A stretch of 63,449 nt of DNA from Cellulomonas uda (GTDB lineage: Bacteria > Actinomycetota > Actinomycetes > Actinomycetales > Cellulomonadaceae): positions 1 to 63,449 of the forward strand of contig NZ_BJLP01000020.1 in the NCBI RefSeq assembly GCF_006538705.1, read 5' to 3'. This document shows positions 7,947-17,395 of this stretch, in pieces. The stretch's first letter is position 1. Each line of letters opens with the position of its first letter. The position numbers and the translations under genes were made by a program. The notes below the pieces were generated by a model. It was not told the DNA's origin. It made no database searches and was given only the letters and a program-made list of their open reading frames with translations.

Positions 7947-9614
7947 ATGTCGCAGGATCACGAGGGGCAGCGCCCCGGTCACGACGGCGGGCAGCGCGGC
8001 TCGGCGGAGCTGTACGACCCGGAGACCGACCCGCTCGCCACGTACGTCCTCGAGCCCGAGGACGTCGCGACGCTGCTGCGCCGCGTCGTCGCCTCGCCCG
8101 GCGCGCAGGCGCACACCTCCCACGCGCCGTTCACGGGCGCGCCGATCGCCGCGGTCCCGCTCTCGACGCCCGACGACGTCGCGCGCGCGGCCCGCTCCGC
8201 GCGCGCCGCGCAACGGCTGTGGTCGGCCCGGTCCGTGCGCGAGCGCGCCGCGGTCCTCTCACGCGTGCACGACCTGGTGCTCGCGCGGCAGTCGGACGTG
8301 CTCGACCTCCTCCAGCTCGAGACGGGCAAGGCGCGCGTCTCCGCGTTCGAGGAGGTCGCGGACATCGCGCTCGTCGCACGGCACTACGCCGCGCGCGCCC
8401 GGCGCTACCTCGCGCCGCGGCGGGTGCTCGGCACGGTGCCCGGGCTCACCGACGTGCGCGTGCTGCGCCACCCCGTCGGCGTGGTCGGCATCATCGCGCC
8501 CTGGAACTTCCCGCTCACGCTCACGCTCGGAGACGTCCTGCCCGCGCTCGTCGCCGGCAACGCCGTGCTGCTGCGCCCCGACCCGCAGACCGCGCTCACC
8601 GCGCTGTGGGCCGCCGAGCTGCTCGAGGACGCCGGGCTGCCGCCGGGTGTCCTCCAGGTCGTCGTCGGCGACGGCCCCACGGTCGGCGCCGGCGTCGTCG
8701 AGCACGTCGACCACGTGAGCTTCACCGGCTCGACCCGCACGGGCCGCGCGGTCGCGGCGAGCGCGGGGGACAAGCTCGTGCCCGCGACGCTGGAGCTCGG
8801 CGGCAAGAACGCGATGTACGTCGCCGACGACGTGGACGTCGAGACGGCCGCCGAGGGCGCGGTGCGCGCGGCCTTCGTCGGCGCCGGGCAGGTGTGCGTG
8901 AGCATCGAGCGCATCTACGTGCACCGCGACGTCCGGGACGACTTCCTCGAGGCGTTCGCGCGGCGCACGCGGGACCTGCGGCTCGGCGCCGGGCTCGACT
9001 ACCGCAGCGACGTCGGCTCGCTCACGTCCGCCGCGCAGCTCGCGACGGTCGTCGAGCACGTGGAGGACGCCATCGGGCTGGGCGCACGCGTGCTCGCGGG
9101 CGGGGTGCACCGCTCCGACCTCGGCCCCTGGTTCTACGAGCCGACCGTGCTCGTCGACGTCTCGCCGCACGGGCGGCTGTTCCGCGAGGAGACGTTCGGG
9201 CCCGTCGTCGCGGTCTACCCCGTCGCGTCCGACGACGAGGCCGTCGCCGCGATGAACGACACCGAGTTCGGGCTCAACGCGAGCATCTGGACGCGCGACG
9301 CGCGTCGCGGGGCCGCGCTCGCGCGGCGCGTGCACGCGGGCACCGTCAACGTCAACGAGGGCTACGTGGCCACGTGGGGCTCGGTCGGCGCACCGCAGGG
9401 CGGCTGGGGCGCGTCGGGCATCGGCGTGCGGCACGGGCGCGAGGGGCTCTGGGAGACGACGCGCCTGCAGAGCGTCGCGGTGCAGCACGGCGCGCACGGC
9501 GCGCTCGGGCTGCCGCCGTTCGGGCTGCGACGCCTCTTCGAGCTCGGGACCGACGTGTGGCCGCAGGTCTACACCGAGCTCCTGCGTGTCATGAAGGCCG
9601 CCCGGCTGCCCTGA
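7947..9614 (+). CDS. gabD2: Succinate-semialdehyde dehydrogenase (NADP+)
   Basis: A 555-residue aldehyde dehydrogenase. Landmarks are IIAPWNFPLTL (Rossmann entry), FTGSTRTGRAVA, the general base Glu283 in LELGGKN, and the nucleophile Cys317 in GAGQVCVSIERI. Closest recognisable family is actinobacterial GabD2, which oxidises succinate semialdehyde to succinate and feeds the TCA cycle; other aldehydes cannot be excluded. The ATG at 7947 is placed 6 nt after a TACGCT -10 box. The N-terminus is about 40 residues longer than short-form ALDHs, as usual for GabD2, and the C-terminal extension (FGLRRLFELGTDVWPQVY) is also typical. It is transcribed divergently from the iron operon and ends at a 16-bp hairpin. 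Confidence 0.85.
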   Translation: MSQDHEGQRPGHDGGQRGSAELYDPETDPLATYVLEPEDVATLLRRVVASPGAQAHTSHAPFTGAPIAAVPLSTPDDVARAARSARAAQRLWSARSVRERAAVLSRVHDLVLARQSDVLDLLQLETGKARVSAFEEVADIALVARHYAARARRYLAPRRVLGTVPGLTDVRVLRHPVGVVGIIAPWNFPLTLTLGDVLPALVAGNAVLLRPDPQTALTALWAAELLEDAGLPPGVLQVVVGDGPTVGAGVVEHVDHVSFTGSTRTGRAVAASAGDKLVPATLELGGKNAMYVADDVDVETAAEGAVRAAFVGAGQVCVSIERIYVHRDVRDDFLEAFARRTRDLRLGAGLDYRSDVGSLTSAAQLATVVEHVEDAIGLGARVLAGGVHRSDLGPWFYEPTVLVDVSPHGRLFREETFGPVVAVYPVASDDEAVAAMNDTEFGLNASIWTRDARRGAALARRVHAGTVNVNEGYVATWGSVGAPQGGWGASGIGVRHGREGLWETTRLQSVAVQHGAHGALGLPPFGLRRLFELGTDVWPQVYTELLRVMKAARLP

Positions 9615-9619
9615 CCCGG

Positions 9620-9670
9620 CACGACGACGGCAGGTGGCCCGCTCTCGCGGACCGACCTGCCGTCGTCGTG
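9620..9670. terminator. Bidirectional terminator hairpin
   Basis: A 16-bp perfect stem (9620-9635 with 9655-9670) with a 19-nt loop lies between the convergent gabD2 and ackA genes. Confidence 0.75.
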
Positions 9671-9692
9671 GTGTCGCGGATGGTGCGCCCGG

Positions 9693-10892
9693 TCAGCGGT
9701 CGCGGACCACGTCCAGCGCCTGGCGGGCGATCGCCAGCTCCTCGTTCGTCGGGTAGACGACCACGGTCGTCGCCGAGGCCTCGGTCGAGATGACCGTCGG
9801 CTCCTTCTTGCGGCCCGCGTTGCGCTCCAGGTCGATCTCGATGCCGAAGCCCTGCAGCCCCTCGAGGGACCGCGCCCGGACGATGTCGTCGTTCTCGCCC
9901 ACGCCCGCGGTGAACGCGATGACGTCCACCCCGCCCATGACCGCGGCGTACGAGCCGATGTACTTCTTGATGCGACGCGTGTAGACGTCGACCGCGAGCC
10001 GCGCGTCCTCGTCACCCGACTCGACGAGGTCGTGGACCTCGCGCAGGTCGTTGTGGCCCGTCAGGCCCTTGAGGCCCGAGCGGCGGTTGAGCAGGTCGTC
10101 GATCTCGTCGATGCTCATGCCCGCGTTGCGCGACAGGTGGAACACCACGGCCGGGTCGATGTCGCCCGTGCGCGTCCCCATCACCAGGCCCTCGAGCGGC
10201 GTCAGGCCCATCGACGTGTCCACCGCGTGACCGCCGTCGACGGCCGAGACGGACGCCCCGTTGCCCAGGTGCAGCACGATCGTCCTGGTGGTCGCCAGGT
10301 CGCGGCCGAGGAACTCCGCGACCCCGCGCGAGACGAACTGGTGCGACGTGCCGTGCGCGCCGTAGCGGCGGACCTTGTACGTCGCGGCGACCTCGCGGTC
10401 GATCGCATACGTCGCGGCCGCCGCGGGCAGGTGGTGGAAGAACGCCGTGTCGAACACCGCGACGTGCGGCACGTCCGGCAGCAGCGCGCGCCCCACCCGG
10501 ATACCCGTGAGGTTCGCCGGGTTGTGCAGCGGGGCGAGCGCAGACAGCTCGTCGATCTTGCGCTCGACCTCCGCGTCGACCAGCACCGGGCCGTCGAACG
10601 CCATGCCGCCCTGCACCACACGGTGACCCACCGCGACGACGTTCGCCTCCGCGAGGTCCGGACCCGCCACCTCGAACAGGCTCAGCACGCGCCGCAGGCC
10701 CTCGCCGTGGTCCGGGATGTGCAGCTCACGCTCGGTCGTCGTCCCGCCGTGCACGTGCCGCAGGGAGCCCGTGGGCTCGCCGATGCGCTCGACGACGCCC
10801 GACGCGACCGCCGCTCCGGTGCCGAGCTCGACCAGCTGGTACTTGATCGAGGACGACCCCGAGTTGACGACCAGGACTGTCTGGGTGGTCAT
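9693..10892 (-). CDS. ackA: Acetate kinase
   Basis: A 399-residue protein, the usual length. It has the N-terminal phosphate-binding motif VLVVNSGSSSIKY, HRVVQGG, the adenosine motif HLGNGASV, TRTGDIDPAV and the C-terminal FTAGVGEN. It interconverts acetyl phosphate plus ADP and acetate plus ATP. The ATG at 10892 overlaps the pta stop as ATGA, so the two are translationally coupled. With the phosphoketolase gene upstream it completes a route from sugar phosphates to acetate with ATP gain. Confidence 0.97.
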   Translation of the reverse strand: MTTQTVLVVNSGSSSIKYQLVELGTGAAVASGVVERIGEPTGSLRHVHGGTTTERELHIPDHGEGLRRVLSLFEVAGPDLAEANVVAVGHRVVQGGMAFDGPVLVDAEVERKIDELSALAPLHNPANLTGIRVGRALLPDVPHVAVFDTAFFHHLPAAAATYAIDREVAATYKVRRYGAHGTSHQFVSRGVAEFLGRDLATTRTIVLHLGNGASVSAVDGGHAVDTSMGLTPLEGLVMGTRTGDIDPAVVFHLSRNAGMSIDEIDDLLNRRSGLKGLTGHNDLREVHDLVESGDEDARLAVDVYTRRIKKYIGSYAAVMGGVDVIAFTAGVGENDDIVRARSLEGLQGFGIEIDLERNAGRKKEPTVISTEASATTVVVYPTNEELAIARQALDVVRDR

Positions 10893-12976
10893 GCCTGAGC
10901 CTCCTCGCCGGCCTGCTGGGCCTGCGCCTGGATCGCGGTGATCGCGACCGTGTTGACGATGTCCTGCACGAGCGCGCCGCGCGACAGGTCGTTGACCGGC
11001 TTGCGCAGGCCCTGCAGGACCGGGCCGATCGCGACCGCTCCCGCGGAGCGCTGCACGGCCTTGTAGGTGTTGTTGCCCGTGTTCAGGTCCGGGAAGACGA
11101 ACACGGTCGCCCGGCCCGCGACGGCGGAGTCCGGGAGCTTGGTCTTCGCGACCGACGCGTCGACCGCCGCGTCGTACTGGATCGGCCCCTCGACCGACAG
11201 GTCGGGCCGGCGCTCGCGCACGAGCGCGGTGGCCGCCCGCACCTTGTCGACGTCCGCGCCCGAGCCGGACTCGCCGGTCGAGTACGAGAGCATCGCGATG
11301 CGCGGCTCGATGCCGAACTGGATGGCCGTCTCCGCCGACGAGATCGCGATGTCCGCGAGCTGCTCGGCGCTCGGGTCCGGGATCACCGCGCAGTCCGCGT
11401 AGACGAGCACGCGGTCCTCGAGACACATGAGGAACGCCGACGAGACGTTCGAGACGCCCGGCGCGGTCTTGATGATCTCGAAGCTCGGCTTGATGGTGTG
11501 CGCGGTGGTGTGCAGCGCACCCGAGACCATGCCGTCCGCCAGACCCAGGTGGACCATCATCGTGCCGAAGTACGACACCGACGGGACGATCTCCCGGGCC
11601 CGCTCGACCGTCATGCCCTTGTGCGCGCGGATCTTGGCGTACTCGCCCGCGAACCGGTCCACGTACTGCGGGTCGTGCGGGTCGATGACGTCGGCCGCGT
11701 CCAGCGCGAGGCCCAGCTCCGAGGCGCGCGACCGGATCGCGGACTCGTCGCCGAGGATCGTGAGGTCCGCGACGCCGCGCTCGAGCAGCGTCGAGGCCGC
11801 CCGCAGGATCCGGTCGTCGTTGCCCTCGGGCAGGACGATGCGCTTGCGGTCCGAGCGGGCGCGGTCCAGCAGCGTGTACTCGAACATCAGCGGCGTCACC
11901 ACGTCCGGCTTCGCGACGTCGAGCGCCGCGAGCAGACCCGGGCCGTCGACGTGCCGCTCGAACAGGGACAGCGCGGTGTCGACCTTGCGCTGCGAGTCGG
12001 CCGACAGCCGCCCGCGCGTCGAGGCGACCGTGCTCGCGGTACGGAACGTGCCCAGGTCGGTCGCGATCAGCGGCAGCCGGCTGCCCAGGCCCTCGACCAG
12101 CCGCGAGATCGTCTTCGACGGGCGGAACCCGCCGTTGAGGATGATGCCCGCGAGCGTCGGGAAGCCGTCCGCCTGGTGCGCGAGCAGCAGACCGAGCAGG
12201 ATGTCGGACCGGTCGCCCGGAGTCATGATGACCGCGCCGTCCGAGAGGCGACCGAGCAGGTGCTCGATCTCCATCGCGCCGACGAGCATGTCGAGCACCT
12301 CGCGGCCCAGCAGCTCCGGGTCGCCCGAGATGAGCGTGCCGTCCACCGCCTCCATGAGCTGGCGCATGGTCGGCGCGGACAGCAGCGGGCTCTCCGGGAG
12401 CGCCCAGGTCGGCCGGTTCAGCGACGTCTGGAGCAGGCGGCGGACCACGTCGAGCGCGGGCTGCGCGCAGCGGTTCGGCACGATCGCCGCGACGTGCGCG
12501 TGGTTCAGCGCGAGCTCGTTGACCGCGACCTCCGCGACCTGCTCGATCTCGTCGGGCCGACGGCGGGCGCCGTTGATGACCAGCACGACGGGCGCGCCCA
12601 GGTTGGCCGCGATCCGCGCGTTGAACGCGAGCTCGGTGGGGGAGGTGACGTCGGTGTAGTCGGTGCCGACGATCACGACCGCGTCGCAGCGGCGCTCGAC
12701 CGCGTGGAAGCGCGCGACGATCTGCGACAGCGCCTCCTCGGGGTCGTCGTGCACCTGCTCGTACGTCGTGCCGATGCACTCGTCGTACGACAGGCCCACG
12801 CCGTCGTGCTCGAGCAGAAGCTCGAGCACGTAGTCGCGCGCCTGCGTCGAGCGCGCCACGGGGCGGAACACCCCGACGCGCTGGACGGTGCGGGCGAGGA
12901 GGTCGACGAGACCGAGGGCGACGGTCGACTTGCCGGTGTCGCCCTCTGGAGAGGCGACGTAGATGCTGCGGGCCAC
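10889..12976 (-). CDS. pta: Phosphate acetyltransferase (long form)
   Basis: A 695-residue enzyme of the long Pta class. The N-terminal third is a P-loop dethiobiotin-synthetase-like domain (IYVASPEGDTGKSTVALGLVD), the middle is a DRTGG-type domain, and the C-terminal 330 residues are the catalytic PTA_PTB domain (RKRIVLPEGNDDRILRAA, SVSYFGTMMVHLG, FPDLNTGNNTYKAVQR). It converts acetyl phosphate and CoA to acetyl-CoA and phosphate. The N-terminal domains are regulatory in long Pta enzymes. The start is GTG at 12976. It overlaps ackA by 4 bp and lies 136 bp downstream of the phosphoketolase stop, with a hairpin between. Confidence 0.96.
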   Translation of the reverse strand: MARSIYVASPEGDTGKSTVALGLVDLLARTVQRVGVFRPVARSTQARDYVLELLLEHDGVGLSYDECIGTTYEQVHDDPEEALSQIVARFHAVERRCDAVVIVGTDYTDVTSPTELAFNARIAANLGAPVVLVINGARRRPDEIEQVAEVAVNELALNHAHVAAIVPNRCAQPALDVVRRLLQTSLNRPTWALPESPLLSAPTMRQLMEAVDGTLISGDPELLGREVLDMLVGAMEIEHLLGRLSDGAVIMTPGDRSDILLGLLLAHQADGFPTLAGIILNGGFRPSKTISRLVEGLGSRLPLIATDLGTFRTASTVASTRGRLSADSQRKVDTALSLFERHVDGPGLLAALDVAKPDVVTPLMFEYTLLDRARSDRKRIVLPEGNDDRILRAASTLLERGVADLTILGDESAIRSRASELGLALDAADVIDPHDPQYVDRFAGEYAKIRAHKGMTVERAREIVPSVSYFGTMMVHLGLADGMVSGALHTTAHTIKPSFEIIKTAPGVSNVSSAFLMCLEDRVLVYADCAVIPDPSAEQLADIAISSAETAIQFGIEPRIAMLSYSTGESGSGADVDKVRAATALVRERRPDLSVEGPIQYDAAVDASVAKTKLPDSAVAGRATVFVFPDLNTGNNTYKAVQRSAGAVAIGPVLQGLRKPVNDLSRGALVQDIVNTVAITAIQAQAQQAGEEAQA

Positions 12977-13073
12977 GGTGGGCGTGCTCCAGTCCTGCGG
13001 GGAGGGGTCGTGCTTCTAGCGGGTCATGCCGGTGGTGCGGGTCGTGCTGGTGGTGCAGGTGCGTGAGGTGACG

Positions 13074-13105
13074 GCGGGGGCGGGCCTGACCGGGCCCGCC
13101 CCCGC
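13074..13105. terminator. Terminator after phosphoketolase
   Basis: A 13-bp perfect GC stem (13074-13086 with 13093-13105) with a 6-nt loop lies just after the minus-strand xfp stop codon. It separates xfp from pta-ackA, which may therefore have a promoter of their own or depend on readthrough. Confidence 0.7.
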
Positions 13106-13112
13106 GTGTCGT

Positions 13113-15593
13113 CTACTCGTTGTCACCGCCCGTCGCGACGGTCGCGGCCACCTGGCCGGAGTCGGACAGGTCCTGCGCGTCGGGCCACACCCAGTCGCGG
13201 ACCTCGGGAAGGTCCTCGCCGTGCGCCCGCGTGTACTCGCGGGCCCGGAGGCGGGCGTCGACCATGCGCTGGCGCAGGCCGGCCTGCGACGCGCGCAGCC
13301 AGTGCACGTGGTCGATGACGTCGATCACCAGGTGGTACCGGTCGAGGTCGTTGAGCATGACCATGTCGAACGGCGTCGTCGTCGTGCCCTCCTCCTTGTA
13401 CCCGCGCACGTGCAGGTTCGCGTGCCCGTTGCGGCGGTACGTGAGGCGGTGGATGAGCCACGGGTAGCCGTGGTAGGCGAACACGATCGGGCGGTCGGCG
13501 GTGAAGATCGTGTCGAACTCCGCGTCCGTCAGGCCGTGCGGGTGCTCCCGTGCGTCCTGCAGGCGCATGAGGTCCACGACGTTGACCACGCGGACCTTGA
13601 GCTGCGGCAGCTCGCGGCGCAGGATGTCGACCGCGGCGAGCACCTCCAGCGTCGGCACGTCGCCCGCCGCCGCGAGCACGACGTCCGGCTCCTCGTCGGG
13701 CGCCTCCGAGCCCGCCCACTCCCAGATGCCGAGGCCGCGCGTGCAGTGCGCGACCGCCTGCTCCATGGTGAGGAAGTTCGGCGCGGGCTGCTTGCCCGAG
13801 ACGACGACGTTGACGTACTGACGGCTGCGCAGGCAGTGGTCGTACGTGCTCAGGAGCGTGTTCGCGTCCGGCGGCAGGTACACCCGCACGACCTCGGCCT
13901 TCTTGTTGACCACGTGGTCGATGAAGCCCGGGTCCTGGTGGCTGAAGCCGTTGTGGTCCTGACGCCACACGTGGCTCGACAGCAGGTAGTTCAGGCTCGC
14001 GATGGGCCGGCGCCACGGGATGTCGTTCGTGACCTTGAGCCACTTCGCGTGCTGGTTGAACATCGAGTCGACGATGTGGATGAACGCCTCGTAGCTCGTG
14101 AACAGGCCGTGCCGCCCGGTGAGCAGGTAGCCCTCGAGCCACCCCTGGCACTGGTGCTCCGAGAGCATCTCCATCACGCGACCCGCGCGAGCCAGGTGCT
14201 CGTCGACCTCGGGACCCAGCAGCTCGGCGTTCCACTGCTTGTCCGTCACGCCGTACACCGCCTGCAGGCGGTTCGACGCGGTCTCGTCGGGACCGAAGAT
14301 CCGGAAGTTGTCCGGGTTCCGACGGATGACCTCCGTGAGGTACTCGCCCAGGACGCGCGGCGCCTCCGAGATCGAGCCGCCCGGCTTGGGCACGTCCACC
14401 GCGAAGTCGCGGAAGTCCGGCAGGCGCAGGTCCTTGAGGAGGATGCCGCCGTTCGCGTGCGGGTTCGCGCTCATGCGCAGGTCACCCGACGGCGCGAGCG
14501 CGCGGATGTCCGGGTCGAGCCGGCCGGTCGCGTCGAACAGGTCCGCCGCGCCGTACGACTCGAGCCACTGCTCGAGCACCTGCAGGTGCTCCGCGGTGTC
14601 CCGTGCGTTCGCGAGCGGCACCTGGTGCGCGCGCCACGAGCCCGTCGTCTTCTTGCCGTCGATGACGTCCGGACCCGTCCAGCCCTTCGGCGTGCGGAAC
14701 ACGATCATCGGCCAGGCCGGCCGCGTGAGGTCGCCCGCCGCCGCACGCGCCTTGATCGCGGCGATCTCGTCGAGCACCTCGTCGAGCAGCGCCGCGAACC
14801 GGCGGTGCACCTCGACCATCGGCTCGTCCGTGTCGTAGCCGCCCTCGAAGACGTAGGGCTTGTGGCCGTAGCCGACCATGAGCGCGCGCAGCTCGTCGTC
14901 GCCGATGCGGTCCAGCACCGTCGGGTTGGCGATCTTGTAGCCGTTGAGGTGCAGGATCGGCAGGACCACGCCGTCCTGCGCGGGGTTGACGAACTTGTTC
15001 GAGTGCCAGCTCGTCGCGAGCGGGCCCGTCTCCGCCTCCCCGTCGCCGACGACGGCCGCGACCAGCAGGTCGGGGTTGTCGAACGCCGCGCCGTACGCGT
15101 GGGACAGCGCGTAGCCGAGCTCGCCGCCCTCGTGGATCGAGCCGGGGGTCTCGGGAGCCACGTGGCTCGGGATGCCACCCGGGAAGGAGAACTGCCGGAA
15201 CAGCCGGCGCATGCCCTCCACGTCCTCCGTGATGTCCGAGTAGACCTCGGAGTACGTGCCGTCGAGGTACGCGCTCGCCACGAGTCCGGGACCGCCGTGG
15301 CCCGGGCCCGTGACGTAGATCGTCGACTGGCTCCGCTCCGCGATCGCCCGGTTGAGGTGCGCGTACAGGAAGTTGAGGCCGGGGGTGGTGCCCCAGTGGC
15401 CCAGCAGGCGCGGCTTGACGTGGTCCCGGGTCAGGGGCTCACGCAGCAGCGGGTTGTCGAGCAGGTAGATCTGGCCGACCGACAGGTAGTTGGCGGCACG
15501 CCACCACTTGTCGATGCGCCCCAGGGTCTCCTCGGAGACCTGCGAACCCTGTCCGGTCTGCCATGCGGTCGTCGCCGCCGTCGTCGTGCTCAT
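13113..15593 (-). CDS. xfp: Xylulose-5-phosphate/fructose-6-phosphate phosphoketolase
   Basis: An 826-residue thiamine-diphosphate enzyme of the normal family length. It has the N-terminal [25 protein letters not shown], the phosphoketolase block GPGHGGPG, the ThDP/Mg site [15 protein letters not shown], and the C-terminal [13 protein letters not shown]. It cleaves xylulose 5-phosphate (and often fructose 6-phosphate) to acetyl phosphate plus a triose or tetrose phosphate. The ATG at 15593 has GGGGAG 6 nt upstream; an earlier in-frame start lacks a site. Together with pta and ackA it forms a bifid-shunt-like module, consistent with pentose-rich plant sugars as feedstock. Confidence 0.96.
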   Translation of the reverse strand: MSTTTAATTAWQTGQGSQVSEETLGRIDKWWRAANYLSVGQIYLLDNPLLREPLTRDHVKPRLLGHWGTTPGLNFLYAHLNRAIAERSQSTIYVTGPGHGGPGLVASAYLDGTYSEVYSDITEDVEGMRRLFRQFSFPGGIPSHVAPETPGSIHEGGELGYALSHAYGAAFDNPDLLVAAVVGDGEAETGPLATSWHSNKFVNPAQDGVVLPILHLNGYKIANPTVLDRIGDDELRALMVGYGHKPYVFEGGYDTDEPMVEVHRRFAALLDEVLDEIAAIKARAAAGDLTRPAWPMIVFRTPKGWTGPDVIDGKKTTGSWRAHQVPLANARDTAEHLQVLEQWLESYGAADLFDATGRLDPDIRALAPSGDLRMSANPHANGGILLKDLRLPDFRDFAVDVPKPGGSISEAPRVLGEYLTEVIRRNPDNFRIFGPDETASNRLQAVYGVTDKQWNAELLGPEVDEHLARAGRVMEMLSEHQCQGWLEGYLLTGRHGLFTSYEAFIHIVDSMFNQHAKWLKVTNDIPWRRPIASLNYLLSSHVWRQDHNGFSHQDPGFIDHVVNKKAEVVRVYLPPDANTLLSTYDHCLRSRQYVNVVVSGKQPAPNFLTMEQAVAHCTRGLGIWEWAGSEAPDEEPDVVLAAAGDVPTLEVLAAVDILRRELPQLKVRVVNVVDLMRLQDAREHPHGLTDAEFDTIFTADRPIVFAYHGYPWLIHRLTYRRNGHANLHVRGYKEEGTTTTPFDMVMLNDLDRYHLVIDVIDHVHWLRASQAGLRQRMVDARLRAREYTRAHGEDLPEVRDWVWPDAQDLSDSGQVAATVATGGDNE

Positions 15594-15665
15594 GCATCGC
15601 TCCCCGTGTCGTCCCACGGCGTGCGCCGCAGGTCTTCGAGCCGGATCCAGCCTCTACCGCACGCT

Positions 15666-15701
15666 CTGACGCCCGTGGGACGTCCGACCCACGGGCGTCA
15701 G
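15666..15701. repeat. 14-bp inverted repeat between divergent xfp and SURF1 genes
   Basis: Perfect 14-bp arms (15666-15679 and 15688-15701; CTGACGCCCGTGGG and its complement) with an 8-nt loop. It lies 73 bp upstream of xfp, in its probable leader or promoter, so it is not an ordinary gene-end terminator. Confidence 0.7.
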
Positions 15702-15870
15702 CACGCCATCTGCCATACAACCGCATTCCGAGCGGTGCCGCAGGACTAGATCGTCGCAGGTCACAGGCAGTTTGCGGGGCTGCGGCGGAGGTCCGGCGCG
15801 CCGAGCGCCCACGGCCTCCGCCGGCGGTGTGACGTTGGTGACGCAGGCGAGACGCGCACAGCCCGCGGGT

Positions 15871-15876
15871 TACCGT
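15871..15876 (+). promoter_or_regulatory. -10 element of the SURF1 gene, likely leaderless
   Basis: TACCGT ends 5 nt before the GTG start at 15882. Confidence 0.45.
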
Positions 15877-15881
15877 GGAGC

Positions 15882-16757
15882 GTGCCCGAACGACCCGTCG
15901 CGCCCGCACCCGCCGAGACCCCCGCGGCGGACGGCGCGTGGGCGGTGCGCCGCGCCGACGAGCCGACGAGCATGCTCCGCGCCGCCGTGCGCCCCCGGAT
16001 GCTCGGGCTGCTCGTCGTGCTGCTCGCCGCCGCCGCGGTGTGCGGGATGCTCGGCGCCTGGCAGCTCGACCGCGCGGAGATCCGTGGGTCGCGTGCGCAG
16101 GCCGAGCACGACGCGGCGATCGTCGCGGCGGACCCCGTGCCGCTGGGCGACGAGCTCGCGCCGCAGACCACGTTCCGCGGCGAGCTGGTGGCGCGCAAGG
16201 TCACCGTCACCGGCACGTACGAGGCGTCCGGGCAGGTGCTCGTGCGCCAGCGCGTGCACGACGGCACGTCCGGCTACCTGGTGCTCACGCCGCTACGGGT
16301 CAGCGACGCGGGCGGCACGTCCGGGCCGGACGCCGCGGGCGCCGTGCTCCCCGTCGTGCGCGGGTGGGTCGCCACCCCGCAGGACGCCGACGTCCCGCCC
16401 GTCGGCCCGGTCGACGTCGTCGGGTACCTGCAGGCCTCCGAGGAGTCCGGCGACGGTGTCGAGGACGGCGAGGTCGTCGCGATCTCCTCCGCCGAGCTCG
16501 TCGGCGCGTGGGGCGGCCCCATCTACACCGGGTACCTGGTGCTCGTGGCGTCCGAGCCCGGCCAGTCGGGTGCCCTCGCGCTGCTCGACCCGCCCACCAC
16601 GCCCGGCTCGGAGCTCAACCTGCAGAACCTCGCGTACGCGGCGCAGTGGTGGATCTTCGGGGCGTTCGCCGTGCTGCTGTGGCTGCGCATGGTGCGCGAC
16701 GAGGCCCGCGGGCGGCCCGCCGACGAGCCCACCGCGCCGCAGACCACGGCGGCCTGA
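15882..16757 (+). CDS. SURF1-family cytochrome oxidase assembly protein
   Basis: A 291-residue protein with the SURF1 layout: one N-terminal membrane helix (about residues 38-58, ending GAWQLDRAE), a long extracytoplasmic beta-rich part (VTVTGTYEASGQVLVRQRV, GWVATPQ), and a C-terminal helix starting LAYAAQWWIFGAFAV. SURF1 proteins assist heme a insertion into the aa3-type oxidase. The N-terminal 37 residues are Pro/Ala/Arg-rich and cytoplasmic. The GTG at 15882 follows a TACCGT -10 box by 5 nt. It stands alone, divergent from phosphoketolase. Confidence 0.9.
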   Translation: MPERPVAPAPAETPAADGAWAVRRADEPTSMLRAAVRPRMLGLLVVLLAAAAVCGMLGAWQLDRAEIRGSRAQAEHDAAIVAADPVPLGDELAPQTTFRGELVARKVTVTGTYEASGQVLVRQRVHDGTSGYLVLTPLRVSDAGGTSGPDAAGAVLPVVRGWVATPQDADVPPVGPVDVVGYLQASEESGDGVEDGEVVAISSAELVGAWGGPIYTGYLVLVASEPGQSGALALLDPPTTPGSELNLQNLAYAAQWWIFGAFAVLLWLRMVRDEARGRPADEPTAPQTTAA

Positions 16758-16918
16758 CCCCGTCCGATCTCGTCGCCGGGTCCGGCGCTCGTGGGTCTGC
16801 TCGTGCCGTGGGGTCGTCCGGCACGCCGCACCGACCCGAGACGCACGCGCCGCCAGGTGCGACGATGCACCGGGGCGCGGGGGTGCGCCGGGACGGTCGC
16901 GGACGACAGGAGACGAGC

Positions 16919-17335
16919 ATGCTCGCGCAGGGCACCTACGACGCCGACTACATCGCGGACAGCCGGGGCCAGGTCGAGGCCGACATCGCGGCGTTCGACA
17001 ACGCGCGGGCGGACGCCGACAGCGACGACCACGCGCTCGACGACCTCGAGCTCAGCTACTTCGCCGCGCTCGTGCTCGCGCTCGAGATGCGGTTCGTGCA
17101 CCGCAAGCGCGGCCGGGAGGGCACGGACGGCAACGCGCTCAACGAGGTGCGGCTGCTGGCCCGGTCGCTCATGACGAACGGCGGGCGTCTGCTGGAGGAC
17201 CCCGCGATCACGCTGGACCCCGCGCGCAGCGTGCTGGGTCTGCGGCCGGGGGACGACATCGTGGTGCGGTACGAGGACTTCGTGCGCCTGTCGCGCGCGT
17301 TCTTCGACGAGCTCGAGGCGCGCTACCTGGACTGA
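16919..17335 (+). CDS. Conserved hypothetical cytoplasmic protein
   Basis: A 138-residue acidic protein that I do not recognise. It has no signal peptide or membrane helix. Its middle is strongly helical (DLELSYFAALVLALEMRFVHRKRG), followed by a polar segment and an ending with EDFVRLSRAFFDELEARYL. The ATG at 16919 has CAGGAG 7 nt upstream, which decides the start. Codon use matches the neighbours. It ends 2 nt before an 18-bp terminator hairpin shared with the convergent ABC exporter operon. There is no functional context. Confidence 0.75.
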   Translation: MLAQGTYDADYIADSRGQVEADIAAFDNARADADSDDHALDDLELSYFAALVLALEMRFVHRKRGREGTDGNALNEVRLLARSLMTNGGRLLEDPAITLDPARSVLGLRPGDDIVVRYEDFVRLSRAFFDELEARYLD

Positions 17336-17337
17336 CG

Positions 17338-17376
17338 CCGACGCCCCTGTTCGCTGTGAGCGAACAGGGGCGTCGG
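17338..17376. terminator. Strong bidirectional terminator hairpin
   Basis: An 18-bp perfect stem (17338-17355 with 17359-17376) with a 3-nt loop between convergent genes. Confidence 0.85.
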
Positions 17377-17395
17377 ACCGGGTCTCCGGCGGGTG

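Noticed and set aside
9693..12779. A 1028-codon minus-strand frame covering ackA and most of pta
   Set aside because: Only the ackA part has homology. The upstream part is a shifted frame of pta, and the real pta frame is clear.
13026..15749. A 907-codon plus-strand frame opposite phosphoketolase
   Set aside because: It is a His/Arg/Val/Asp-rich shadow of xfp with no domain or ribosome-binding site.
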